A DNA stretch of 38,151 bases from Deltaproteobacteria bacterium (GTDB lineage: Bacteria > Myxococcota_A > Polyangia > Polyangiales > JADJMO01): positions 1 through 38,151 of the forward strand of contig JALHOE010000074.1 of the NCBI GenBank assembly GCA_022843175.1, in the 5' to 3' direction. The notes below the pieces were generated by a model that worked only from the letters and a program-made list of their open reading frames with translations, did not search any database and was not told where the DNA came from. This document shows positions 23,865-31,565 of this stretch, piece after piece. Every line of letters starts with the position of its first letter. Position 1 is the stretch's first letter. A program made the translations under genes and the position numbers.

Positions 23865-25138
23865 CGACCGACGGCAACCGTGACGCGAGCCAGAAGCGCC
23901 AGAAGGCGATGATCTCCGATCACTTCGCCAAGCTCTCGCGCGCGAAGGAGGACGGGAAGAAGGTCGTCTACACGTTCGTCCCCGGCAACCTCACCGAGCT
24001 GCTCTCGGCGTTCGACGTGCTGCCGGTGCTCCCGGAGATCAACGCGCTGCAGTCGGGGATGCGCGGGCGCTCGGGTAAGTACATCGCCGAGGCGGAGAAG
24101 TCCGGCCACTCCGAGGACGTGTGCACGTACGTGAAGTGCGATCTCGGGATGCTCAAGAGCGGCAACATCGGGCCCACGGGCGAGAAGCTGCCGCCGCCCG
24201 ATCTCCTGCTGCTCTCGTACACCGGCTGCTTCACGTTCATGAAGTGGTTCGAGCTGCTCCGCGAGGAGTACCAGTGCCCGGTGGTGATGCTCCAGGTGCC
24301 CTACCAGGCCGAGGGCGAGATCACCCCCGAGATGCGCAAGTACGTCGTCGATCAGCTGCGCAACGAGGTCATCCCCGCGCTCGAGCGGCTCACCGGCACG
24401 AAGTACGACGAGGACAAGCTGCGCGAGAAGATGAAGCTCTCGGCGCGCGCCGAGGACGATCTGGTGGCGGTGTGGGAGTCGGCGCGGCACAAGCCGTCTC
24501 CCGTCGACGGCTACTTCGGCGGCGTCTACTACACCGGGCCGATCTTCTCGTCGTTCCGCGGCAGTCAGGACGCGGTCGAGTACTACCGCGAGCTGCGCGA
24601 GGAGGTCGAGGCGCGCATCGCGCGCGGCGAGGGGCCGACGACGCCCGACGGCCCGCTCGGCAACGAGCGCTATCGGCTGGTGGTGGAGGGCCCCCCGAAC
24701 TGGACCAACTTCTTCGACTTCTGGCGGATGTTCTCCCGCGAGGGCGCGGTGGTGGTGGCGAGCACCTATACGCGCGTCGGCGGGCTCTACGACCGCGGGT
24801 TCCGCCACTCACCGGACAACCCGCTCGAGAGCCTCGCCGACTACTGCCTCGGTTGTTACACGAACCTCAGCCTGCCGAAGCGGCTCGATCTGCTCGAGCA
24901 CTACGTGAAGGAGTACTCGGCGGACGGCTTCCTCATCAACAGCGTGAAGTCGTGCAACTCGTTCAGCGTCGGGCAGCTGCTCATGCTCCGCGAGCTCGAG
25001 AAGCGCACCGGGGTGCCCGGGGGCTTCATCGAGAGCGACCTCGTCGACCCTCGCTACTTCGGTAAGGCCAACATCGAGAACCGCGTGCAGAGCTACCTGC
25101 AGATGCTCGCCGCGCGCATGCAACGGAGGGCGTCGTGA
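23861..25138 (+). CDS. bcrB: Benzoyl-CoA reductase subunit B (class I)
   Basis: A 425-aa FldB/FldC-family subunit, partner of BcrC and slightly shorter than the Thauera protein (about 438 aa). Typical elements are VYTFVPGNLTELLSAFDVLP near the N-terminus, the Cys-containing EDVCTYVKCDLGML, the LSYTGCFTFMKWFELLR block, CLGCYTNLSLPKR, and NSVKSCNSFSVGQ, whose Cys residues are candidates for cluster ligands by analogy with the dehydratase family. It also ends with the GFIESDLVDPRYF motif, where an acidic residue sits in the substrate pocket region in related proteins. The start ATG at 23861 overlaps the bcrC stop; the stop overlaps the GTG of bcrA. Confidence 0.94.
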   Translation: MTTDGNRDASQKRQKAMISDHFAKLSRAKEDGKKVVYTFVPGNLTELLSAFDVLPVLPEINALQSGMRGRSGKYIAEAEKSGHSEDVCTYVKCDLGMLKSGNIGPTGEKLPPPDLLLLSYTGCFTFMKWFELLREEYQCPVVMLQVPYQAEGEITPEMRKYVVDQLRNEVIPALERLTGTKYDEDKLREKMKLSARAEDDLVAVWESARHKPSPVDGYFGGVYYTGPIFSSFRGSQDAVEYYRELREEVEARIARGEGPTTPDGPLGNERYRLVVEGPPNWTNFFDFWRMFSREGAVVVASTYTRVGGLYDRGFRHSPDNPLESLADYCLGCYTNLSLPKRLDLLEHYVKEYSADGFLINSVKSCNSFSVGQLLMLRELEKRTGVPGGFIESDLVDPRYFGKANIENRVQSYLQMLAARMQRRAS

Positions 25139-26523
25139 AGTGCGTCGTCGGAATCGATCTCGGGTCGACGACCACCAAGGCCGTCCTCCTCGACGAAGAC
25201 GGTAGGCCGATCAGCCGCGGCATCACCAACAGCCGCAGCAACTACGGCGTCGCCTGCGCGGCCGCGCTCGACGAGGCCCGAACGGCGGCGCGGTTCTCCT
25301 TCCTCGAGCGCGGGGTCACGCTCCCGGCCGCGCGCGCCGAGCTGCCGCGCCTGCTCGACGGCTTCCGGCTCGCGCTCTACCTCGCCGAGCTCGCGGCCCT
25401 GCGCGAGACGATCCTCCACGAGCTCGATCGCAACCTCACCCGTCGCGTGCAGAAGAGCGTGCTCGCACCGGCGGTCGAGTCGATCCTCGCCGACGCCGTG
25501 CGCGCCGCGCCGGAGCTCTTCATCGACAGCAAGGCCCGCAAGAGCGAGTTCTTTCGCGACCTCGCCGGCGCTGCGTTCGTCGCGAGCGCCGAGCGGCTGG
25601 CGCGCGAGGGGGGCGTGCCGTTCGAGCCGCTCGTCGCGCTCTACGACCGCGCGATCCTCGAGGTCGAGACGCGGGTGCGTCCGCGCGACGAGGGGGCGCT
25701 CCTGCACGACGCGCTCGCCCGGAGCAGCGTCGCACCCGACGTGCGGGCCCACCTCGGCGACGCCATCGCGCGCGCGATCAACGAGCCGCTCGAGGAGATC
25801 GCGTTCACCGGCACCGGTTACGGGAGGCAGACGCTCCCGTTCCCCAAGTCGGCGATCCGCAGCGAGATCCTCTGCCACGGCCGCGGCGCGCACCGGCAGT
25901 TCCCCGGCACCCGCACGGTGCTCGACGTCGGCGGGCAGGACACCAAGGGCATCCAGGTCGACCAGCACGGCGTGGTGACGTCGTTCCAGATGAACGACCG
26001 CTGCGCCGCCGGCTGCGGACGCTACCTCGGCTACATCGCCGACGAGCTCGGCATCGGCCTGCACGAGCTCGGACCGCTCGCGCTCCAGGCCTCGCGCGTC
26101 GTGCAGGTGAACTCCACCTGCACGGTGTTCGCGGGCGCCGAGCTGCGCGAACGGCTGTCGCTCGGGCAGAAGCGCGAGGACATCCTCGCCGGGCTCCACC
26201 GCGGGATCATGCTGCGGGCGATGTCGATCCTCGCGCGCTCGGGCGGCGTGTTCAACGAGTTCACCTTCACCGGCGGCGTGTGCCGCAACGGGATGGCGGT
26301 GAAGCTGATCCGCGAGCTCGTGGCCGAGAGCTACGGCCCGGACATCACCGTCAACATCGACACCGACTCGATCTTCATGGGCGCGCTCGGGGCCGCGCTG
26401 TACGCGCTCGACGATCTGCGCGCGGGCAGCCCCCACCTCTTGCCGTCGTTCAACGCGGTCGAGAACCTGCCGCCGGGCGACCTCGTGCCGATGACCGCCC
26501 CGGCCTGCGCCTCTTGTGCCTGA
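25135..26523 (+). CDS. bcrA: Benzoyl-CoA reductase subunit A, ATP-hydrolysing electron activator
   Basis: A 462-aa ASKHA-fold ATPase that, with BcrD, uses ATP to drive electrons from ferredoxin into BcrBC. The first phosphate loop is GIDLGSTTTKAVLLD (residues 6-20) and the second is DVGGQDTKGI (264-273). The cluster-bridging cysteines are expected to be Cys290 (RCAAGCGRYLGY) and Cys329 (NSTCTVFAGAE), matching the HgdC/BcrA pattern. A long insertion at about 40-215 between the phosphate loops is what distinguishes BcrA from BcrD and from short Azoarcus-type or dehydratase activators. Start is a GTG at 25135 overlapping the bcrB stop. The end carries a Cys-rich tail PACASCA, unusual and of unknown role. 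Confidence 0.94.
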   Translation: MKCVVGIDLGSTTTKAVLLDEDGRPISRGITNSRSNYGVACAAALDEARTAARFSFLERGVTLPAARAELPRLLDGFRLALYLAELAALRETILHELDRNLTRRVQKSVLAPAVESILADAVRAAPELFIDSKARKSEFFRDLAGAAFVASAERLAREGGVPFEPLVALYDRAILEVETRVRPRDEGALLHDALARSSVAPDVRAHLGDAIARAINEPLEEIAFTGTGYGRQTLPFPKSAIRSEILCHGRGAHRQFPGTRTVLDVGGQDTKGIQVDQHGVVTSFQMNDRCAAGCGRYLGYIADELGIGLHELGPLALQASRVVQVNSTCTVFAGAELRERLSLGQKREDILAGLHRGIMLRAMSILARSGGVFNEFTFTGGVCRNGMAVKLIRELVAESYGPDITVNIDTDSIFMGALGAALYALDDLRAGSPHLLPSFNAVENLPPGDLVPMTAPACASCA

Positions 26524-26542
26524 CGTGCCTGATGGAGGCTCC

Positions 26543-27439
26543 ATGCGTCACCTGACCGCTGGTATGGATGTGGGGTCGAGCTCGGTGAAGGCGACGATCG
26601 TCGCGAGCAACGCCGGTGACGACGGCGAGGTGCTCGCGACGTCGGTGCAGCGCATCCGCCGCCGCAATATGCGCGACGTCGCGCGCTCGGCGCTGGAGGA
26701 GGCGTGCGCGATCGCCAAGGTCCCGTGTCCGCCGCGCGACGCCGAGACGCCGGCGCCCTTCGATTACATCGCCTCCACCGGAGAGGCCGAGCTGCTCGAC
26801 GGGATCACCGGCCACTTCTATGGGATGACGGCGCACGCCCGCGGCGCGCTGTTCCTCGACCCGGAGGCCATCGCCGCGCTCGACGTCGGCGCGCTGCACG
26901 CGCGCGCGATCCGCATGGACCCGCGCGGCAAGGTCCTTCGCCATCGCATGACCAGCCAGTGCGCGAGCGGCAGCGGCCAGTTCATCGAGAACATCGCGCG
27001 CTACCTCGGGGTGCCGCTCGAGGACGTCGGCGAGCTGTCCAAGCAGTCGAAGTCCGGCGAGGAGGTGTCGAGCATCTGCGCGGTGCTCGCCGAGACCGAC
27101 GTGATCAACATGGTCAGCCGGGGGATCTCCGCCGCCGACATCCTCAAGGGGATTCACCTGAGCCTCGCCGGCCGCTTGCTCCGCCTGCTCCGGGCGATCG
27201 GCGGCGACGGCAAGGTCGTGATCACCGGCGGGCTCGCGGTCGACGACGGCCTCGTCGCCGCGCTGCGCGAGGTCATCGCGGGCGAGAAGCGCGGACCGAA
27301 GGCGGTGGCGTCGACCATCGTGGCCGATCCGCGCGGCATCTTCGCGGGCGCGATCGGCACGGCGTTGCTCGGCGCCGTTCGCCCCGAGCAACTGCGGAAG
27401 CTCGGCGACGCGCGCATCGCGCCCTCGGCCCACGCCTGA
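26543..27439 (+). CDS. bcrD: Benzoyl-CoA reductase subunit D, ATP-hydrolysing electron activator
   Basis: A 298-aa ASKHA-fold partner of BcrA. The phosphate loop is GMDVGSSSVKATIV (residues 7-20), the ALDVGALHARAI segment (113-124) is the BcrD form of the second loop, and the expected cluster cysteines are Cys140 (SQCASGSGQFIE) and Cys179 (SSICAVLAETDVI). C-terminal KVVITGGLAVDDGLVAAL is the adenosine-site block. The ATG at 26543 is chosen because GGAGG lies 4 bases upstream; an ATG 27 bases earlier would overlap bcrA. Length agrees with Thauera BcrD (about 282 aa). This is the last reductase gene; no ferredoxin follows, unlike the arrangement in Thauera. Confidence 0.93.
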   Translation: MRHLTAGMDVGSSSVKATIVASNAGDDGEVLATSVQRIRRRNMRDVARSALEEACAIAKVPCPPRDAETPAPFDYIASTGEAELLDGITGHFYGMTAHARGALFLDPEAIAALDVGALHARAIRMDPRGKVLRHRMTSQCASGSGQFIENIARYLGVPLEDVGELSKQSKSGEEVSSICAVLAETDVINMVSRGISAADILKGIHLSLAGRLLRLLRAIGGDGKVVITGGLAVDDGLVAALREVIAGEKRGPKAVASTIVADPRGIFAGAIGTALLGAVRPEQLRKLGDARIAPSAHA

Positions 27440-27447
27440 CGGGCGTC

Positions 27448-28032
27448 ATGGTCGTCACCGCCGAACGACGCAAGTCTTCGAGCATGCGACCCACCGACGT
27501 CCTGCGCGCCGAGCACGATCACATCCTGCGCGGCTGCGCGATCCTCGAGGCGATGGCGAACAAGCTCGACGACGGCGCTGCCGTGCCCGTCGAGGACGCG
27601 ACGGCCATCGTCGACTTCATTCGCTTCTACGCCGACGGCCTCCATCACGCGAAGGAGGAACACGTGCTGTTCCCCGCGATGGAAGAGGCCGGCCTGCCGC
27701 GCGACGGCGGGCCGATCGGCGTGATGTTGTTCGAGCACGAGCGCGGGCGGGAGCAAGTGGCCAAGATGCTCGCGGCGATCCCCGCGCTCGCCACGCCCAC
27801 CGGCCGCCGCGGATTCGTCGAGGGCGCGCGCAACTTCGCGACGCTCCTCGAGCAGCACATCGCCAAGGAGAACATGGTGTTGTTCGTGATGGCCGAGCGC
27901 CTGCTCGGCCCGCTCCGCGACACCGCGATCCTCAACGCCTACGCCGAGCGCGAGGGCGCGGCGCGGGCGATCTGCGGGGACAAGGCGACGCACGAGGCGA
28001 AGCTCGCGGAGCTCACCCGGCGCTGGCTGTGA
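27448..28032 (+). CDS. Hemerythrin-domain protein
   Basis: A 194-aa all-helical protein with the hemerythrin di-iron ligand pattern: His in AEHDHIL, HHAKEEHVLFPAMEE, a central FEHERGRE, and LLEQHIAKENMVLF. Such proteins bind O2, NO or iron, and act as sensors, scavengers or di-iron repair factors. It starts 8 bases after the bcrD stop, so it is probably in the benzoyl-CoA operon, and lies just before the NO reductase module. I infer a protective role for the oxygen- and NO-sensitive iron-sulfur reductase. Two starts are possible, the ATG at 27448 or the ATG at 27484 (182 aa, MRPTDVLRAEHDH); neither has a strong ribosome site. Confidence 0.85.
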   Translation: MVVTAERRKSSSMRPTDVLRAEHDHILRGCAILEAMANKLDDGAAVPVEDATAIVDFIRFYADGLHHAKEEHVLFPAMEEAGLPRDGGPIGVMLFEHERGREQVAKMLAAIPALATPTGRRGFVEGARNFATLLEQHIAKENMVLFVMAERLLGPLRDTAILNAYAEREGAARAICGDKATHEAKLAELTRRWL

Positions 28033-28036
28033 AGCA

Positions 28037-28100
28037 GGCTAGGCGCCCGCCGACGCGCGCGCCTGCTCAGATAGGCGCGCGCGTCAGCGAGCGCCTAACC
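28037..28100 (-). terminator. Long 28-bp inverted repeat between convergent operons
   Basis: Two 28-base arms (28037-28064 and 28073-28100) flank an 8-base loop. They differ at three positions; read as minus-strand RNA all three are G-U pairs, so that RNA forms an unbroken 28-bp stem, while plus-strand RNA has three A-C mismatches. It lies 4 bases past the hemerythrin stop and 75 bases past the cytochrome stop on the other strand. It has no U-tract. It probably acts as a bidirectional transcript end or RNA-stabilising hairpin; calling it a terminator is inference. Confidence 0.5.
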
Positions 28101-28109
28101 GGCAATGCT

Positions 28110-28161
28110 GTTCGGCTAGCGAGCCCTCGGCGGCAGTGGAACCTCCGCCCACGAGCCGAAC
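28110..28161 (-). terminator. Second hairpin directly after the cytochrome c gene
   Basis: Outer arms GTTCGGCT/AGCCGAAC (8 bp, perfect) enclose an inner GGCGG/CCGCC stem on the minus strand, 14 bases past the cytochrome stop. No U-tract is present. It may terminate or stabilise the cytochrome transcript. Confidence 0.35.
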
Positions 28162-28175
28162 GGCCGTCGGTGTGA

Positions 28176-28556
28176 TCACTTCTTGAACGAGCGAATCTTC
28201 GCGACGAGGCCGTCGACCACCGCCGGCTTGCTCTCGAGATCGGGGTTCGGCGGCATGAGCGGGCTCTTTCCGACCGCGGCGCCGCCCTTGACGATCGTGG
28301 TGCGGAGCGCGTCGTCCGTCACGCTGCCCTGCCACGCCGAGTCGGTGTAGTCGCGCGGCTTGGGGTTGAGGTTCGCCGCCGCCGGGCCGCTGCCCTTGCC
28401 GTCGGTGCCGTGGCAGGTCGAGCAGCGCTGGGTGAACACCTCTTCGGCCTCGGGTGTGACCTTCGCCGCCGTGGAGCCGGTGCCGCCTTCTTCCTTCTTG
28501 GAGCAGGCGAGAGAGAACAGCGCTGCGCAAACGAGAGCGACGAGCGGAAGACGCAT
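28176..28556 (-). CDS. Monoheme c-type cytochrome lipoprotein
   Basis: A 126-aa lipoprotein: signal ending SLAC (Cys18), a Lys/Glu/Gly linker, then one class I cytochrome c domain with CSTCH (Cys45, Cys48, His49) and a likely axial Met101 in PLMPPNP. The linker tethers it to a membrane, so it can move electrons in the periplasm. It is divergent from norC, sharing a 116-base promoter region, which suggests it is the electron donor to the nitric oxide reductase or is co-regulated with it. The start at 28556 is preceded by GAGGTCACC; longer in-frame sequence would destroy the signal peptide. Confidence 0.87.
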   Translation of the reverse strand: MRLPLVALVCAALFSLACSKKEEGGTGSTAAKVTPEAEEVFTQRCSTCHGTDGKGSGPAAANLNPKPRDYTDSAWQGSVTDDALRTTIVKGGAAVGKSPLMPPNPDLESKPAVVDGLVAKIRSFKK

Positions 28557-28672
28557 GGGGGTGACCTCGTGAGGAAATGGGGCCTGTTCGACGCGCGCAG
28601 TGTGCGCCCGTTTCGGACGCAAGCGAACCTATTTGTGCACGCGCCGCGATGGCCTCGCGCGATGCCCATCCC

Positions 28673-29398
28673 ATGCGGTCGATGCTCACCAAGTCGGCAG
28701 CCCGAGCGTTCTTCGTAGTCGGGACGGGGGTGTGCTCGCTCGCCTTCATCGGTCTGACGATCGACAGCTTCCGTCAGGTTCCCGGGTTGACCAACGAGTC
28801 GGAGCTGTCGCCCGCGGTCGTGCGCGGCAAGCAGCTCTGGGAGCACCACAACTGCATGGGCTGCCACACGCTGCTCGGCGAGGGTGCGTACTACGCGCCG
28901 GAGCTCACCAAGGTGTTCGAGCGCCGCGGCGAGGCGTTCATCCGCGCGATGCTCAAGGACCCGGAGGGGATGTATCCCGGCGAGCGCAAGATGCAGAAGG
29001 TCGACCTCTCCGACAAGGACCTCGACGACTTCATCGCGTTCTTCAAGTGGATCGGGAAGATGAACCTGCAGGGCTTCCCGCCGCGTCCCTCCCTCAACCC
29101 GATCGCGGTGCCGACGGCCGCGGCGGGCACGCCGGCGGTGGCGGGCGCGAGCAACCGACCGCAGGTCTACAACCAGCTCTGCATCGCGTGTCACTCGCTC
29201 GGCGGGCAGGGCGGGCAGGTCGGGCCGCCGCTCGACATGGTCGGCTCCCGCTACGACGCTGCCTACATCAACAAGTGGCTCCACGACCCCGCCGCGGTGA
29301 AGGCGGGCGCGAAGATGCCGAAGCTCCCGCTCACCGACGAGCAGATCAACGAGCTCACCGCGTTCCTCTCGCAGCTCAAGACCGAGGTGAAGCCGTGA
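28673..29398 (+). CDS. norC: Nitric oxide reductase cytochrome c subunit, diheme variant
   Basis: A 241-aa protein anchored by one N-terminal helix (AARAFFVVGTGVCSLAFIGL), followed by the NorC domain with heme site CMGCH (Cys61-His65) in the typical HHNCMGCHTLLGEGAYYAPELT context. NorC normally ends near 150 residues; here an Ala/Pro linker (about 143-160) leads to a second cytochrome c domain with CIACH (Cys170-His174) and a likely Met215 ligand in AKMPKLP. The second domain resembles the C-terminal cytochrome fusions of some heme-copper oxidase subunits and could collect electrons from the divergent cytochrome lipoprotein. The stop overlaps the GTG of norB. Start Met is uncertain: 28649, 28673 or 28682. 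Confidence 0.88.
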   Translation: MRSMLTKSAARAFFVVGTGVCSLAFIGLTIDSFRQVPGLTNESELSPAVVRGKQLWEHHNCMGCHTLLGEGAYYAPELTKVFERRGEAFIRAMLKDPEGMYPGERKMQKVDLSDKDLDDFIAFFKWIGKMNLQGFPPRPSLNPIAVPTAAAGTPAVAGASNRPQVYNQLCIACHSLGGQGGQVGPPLDMVGSRYDAAYINKWLHDPAAVKAGAKMPKLPLTDEQINELTAFLSQLKTEVKP

Positions 29399-30786
29399 AA
29401 TACGAGTCCCAACGCGTTGCCTACTGGTGCTTCGCCGCGAGCATGCTGCTCCTGTCGCTGCAGATCGTCTACGGGTTCATCATGGCGTTCGCGCACGCCG
29501 GCTTCGACGTGCTCCACCGCGTGATCCCGTTCCACGTCGCCCGCACGACGCACACCAACCTGCTCTTGATGTGGCTGCTCCTCGGGTTCATGGGCGCGGC
29601 GTACTACATCATTCCCGAAGAGACCGACCGCGAGCTCATGTGGCCGAAGCTCGCCTACGTGCAGGTGATCGGGTTCGTCGCCGTCGGCGTGATCGCGATC
29701 GCCGGCTTCCACCTCAAGTGGTGGGAGGGCCGCAAGTTCCTCGAGATCCCGCTGCCGCTCGACTTCCTCGTGGTCATCGACGTGCTCCTGTTCGTCGGCA
29801 ACGTGGGGATGACGGTGTTCAAGGGACGCCGTCGCACGACGACCTCGTGGGTGCTCCTGTTCGGGCTCGCGAGCGCCGCGCTGCTCTACCTGCCCGGCAT
29901 GCTCCCGACGAAGAACCAGACCATCGACTCGTATTGGCGATGGTGGGTCGTTCACCTCTGGGTCGAGGGGGTGTGGGAGCTGATCATGGGCGGGATCCTC
30001 TCCTACCTGCTGATCAAGCTCACCGGCGTCGACCGCGAGGTGATCGAGAAGTGGCTCTACGTGATCGTCGGGCTCACGTTCCTCTCGGGGATCCTCGGCA
30101 CCGGCCATCACTACTACTTCATCGGCACGCCCTCGTACTGGAAGTGGGTCGGCGGCGTGTTCAGCGCGCTCGAGCCGCTCGCGTTCCTCGGCATGGCCAT
30201 CTACGCGGTCTCGATGGCGCGGCGGGGAGGGCGCAATCACCCCAACAAGATGTCGCTCAACTGGACCGTCGGCTGCGCGATCATGTCCTTCGTCGGCGCG
30301 GGCTTCCTCGGGTTCGCGCACACGCTCCCGCAGGTCAACGTCTACACCCACGGCACGCTCGTCACGGCGATGCACGGGCACATGGCGTTCTGGGGCGCTT
30401 ACGCGATGATCGTCCTCGCGGTCATCACCTACGCGATGCCGCTGCTCACCGGGCGCAAGCTCTACGACGCGCCGGCGGCCTCGTGGGCGTTCTGGGCGTC
30501 GAACATCGGGATGGTGTCGATGACGCTCGCGTTCGCGGTGGCCGGGGTCACGCAGGTGTACCTCGAGCGTCGCGTCGGGATGGACTTCATCACCGTGCAG
30601 AAGGAGATCGAGGTCCACTTCTACGGCCTCATCCTCGCGGCGTCGCTGTTCACGCTGGGCATCTCCGCGTTCGTCTACAACTTCATCCGTCACGGCTGGC
30701 CGCGAGGAGAGCTGCAGGCGCGCGGCGAGGAGCTGGTGGAGCCGGCGCCCGCCGCACCCGCCGTCGTCGTCGAGCAGCCGGCATGA
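29395..30786 (+). CDS. norB: Nitric oxide reductase catalytic subunit
   Basis: A 463-aa, 12-helix heme-copper superfamily protein that reduces NO to N2O at a heme b3/non-heme iron site. All cNorB key residues are present with a constant offset of 20 from the Pseudomonas protein: His187 and Glu191 in HLWVEGVWE, His238-His239 in GTGHHYYFIGTP, Glu260 in SALEPLAF, His327 and His329 in HGHMAFWGAY, and a low-spin heme ligand near His53 (TTHTN). The absence of an N-terminal extension rules out the quinol-dependent qNOR. The GTG start at 29395 overlaps the norC stop; the stop overlaps the norQ start, so norCBQD is a coupled operon. Confidence 0.96.
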   Translation: MKYESQRVAYWCFAASMLLLSLQIVYGFIMAFAHAGFDVLHRVIPFHVARTTHTNLLLMWLLLGFMGAAYYIIPEETDRELMWPKLAYVQVIGFVAVGVIAIAGFHLKWWEGRKFLEIPLPLDFLVVIDVLLFVGNVGMTVFKGRRRTTTSWVLLFGLASAALLYLPGMLPTKNQTIDSYWRWWVVHLWVEGVWELIMGGILSYLLIKLTGVDREVIEKWLYVIVGLTFLSGILGTGHHYYFIGTPSYWKWVGGVFSALEPLAFLGMAIYAVSMARRGGRNHPNKMSLNWTVGCAIMSFVGAGFLGFAHTLPQVNVYTHGTLVTAMHGHMAFWGAYAMIVLAVITYAMPLLTGRKLYDAPAASWAFWASNIGMVSMTLAFAVAGVTQVYLERRVGMDFITVQKEIEVHFYGLILAASLFTLGISAFVYNFIRHGWPRGELQARGEELVEPAPAAPAVVVEQPA

Positions 30787-31565
30787 CCGAGCGCGCGGCT
30801 CCGTACTACCGGCCGGTCGCGCGCGAGGTCGAGATCTTCGAGCACGCCCGCGAAGCGAAGCTCCCGTTGCTCCTCAAGGGGCCGACCGGGAGCGGGAAGT
30901 CGCGCTTCGTCGAGGCGATGGCGCACAAGGTCTCTCGACCGCTCGTCACGGTCGCCTGCAACGACGAGACGAGCGCGAGCGATCTCCTCGGCCGCTGGCT
31001 CGTCCGCGGCGGCGACACGGTCTGGCAGGACGGCCCCGTCACCCGCGCGGTGCGCGAGGGCGCGATCCTCTACCTCGACGAGATCGCCGAGGCGCGCGAG
31101 GACGTCGTGGTCGTGCTCCACCCGCTCTCCGATCACCGTCGCGAGCTACACCTCGACCGGCACAACGAGTCGATCCATGCGCCGCCGTCGTTCATGCTGG
31201 TCGTCAGCTTCAACCCCGGGTACCGCCGCGGGTTCAAGGAGCTCAAGCCGTCGACGCGGCAGCGGTTCATCTCGCTCGCGTTCGATTACCCGGCGCCGGC
31301 GATCGAGGCCGAGATCGTCGCCACCGAGTCCGGCGTCGACGCCGCGCGCGCGGGCAAGCTCGTCGCGCTCGCCGGCAAGATCCGCAAGCTCGAGGAGCTC
31401 GCGCTCGCCGAGACGGTCTCCACCCGGCTCCTCGTCGCCGCCGCGCAGCTCATGGTGCGCGGCGTTCCCCCGCGGCTCGCGTGCAGCGCCGCGATCGTCG
31501 AGTCGCTCACCGACGATCGCCCCACCGCCGCGGCCCTCCAGGACCTCGCCGATCTCACCTTCTGA
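30783..31565 (+). CDS. norQ: NorQ-type MoxR AAA+ ATPase for NO reductase maturation
   Basis: A 260-aa AAA+ protein of the MoxR/CbbQ/NorQ family. Walker A is GPTGSGKS (33-40), Walker B is AILYLDEIAEA (94-104), with the CNDETSASDLLGRW segment and the SFNPGYRRGFKELKPSTRQRF sensor block that are characteristic of NorQ/CbbQ. With NorD it is thought to remodel the NOR complex during insertion of the non-heme iron. The ATG at 30783 overlaps the norB stop and the gene ends on the TGATG junction with norD. Confidence 0.94.
   Translation: MTERAAPYYRPVAREVEIFEHAREAKLPLLLKGPTGSGKSRFVEAMAHKVSRPLVTVACNDETSASDLLGRWLVRGGDTVWQDGPVTRAVREGAILYLDEIAEAREDVVVVLHPLSDHRRELHLDRHNESIHAPPSFMLVVSFNPGYRRGFKELKPSTRQRFISLAFDYPAPAIEAEIVATESGVDAARAGKLVALAGKIRKLEELALAETVSTRLLVAAAQLMVRGVPPRLACSAAIVESLTDDRPTAAALQDLADLTF

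Noticed and set aside
28110-28161. tRNA-like fold after the cytochrome gene
   Set aside because: The element has nested stems and a GGUUCC-like stretch, but it is only 52 bases long and lacks anticodon and D arms, so it is a hairpin, not a tRNA.
28557-28672. Search for an FNR/NNR/DNR-type site or NsrR site in the cytochrome-norC divergent region
   Set aside because: No TTGAT-N4-ATCAA-like dyad or other known NO-regulator site was found; only GC-rich partial palindromes that could be chance.
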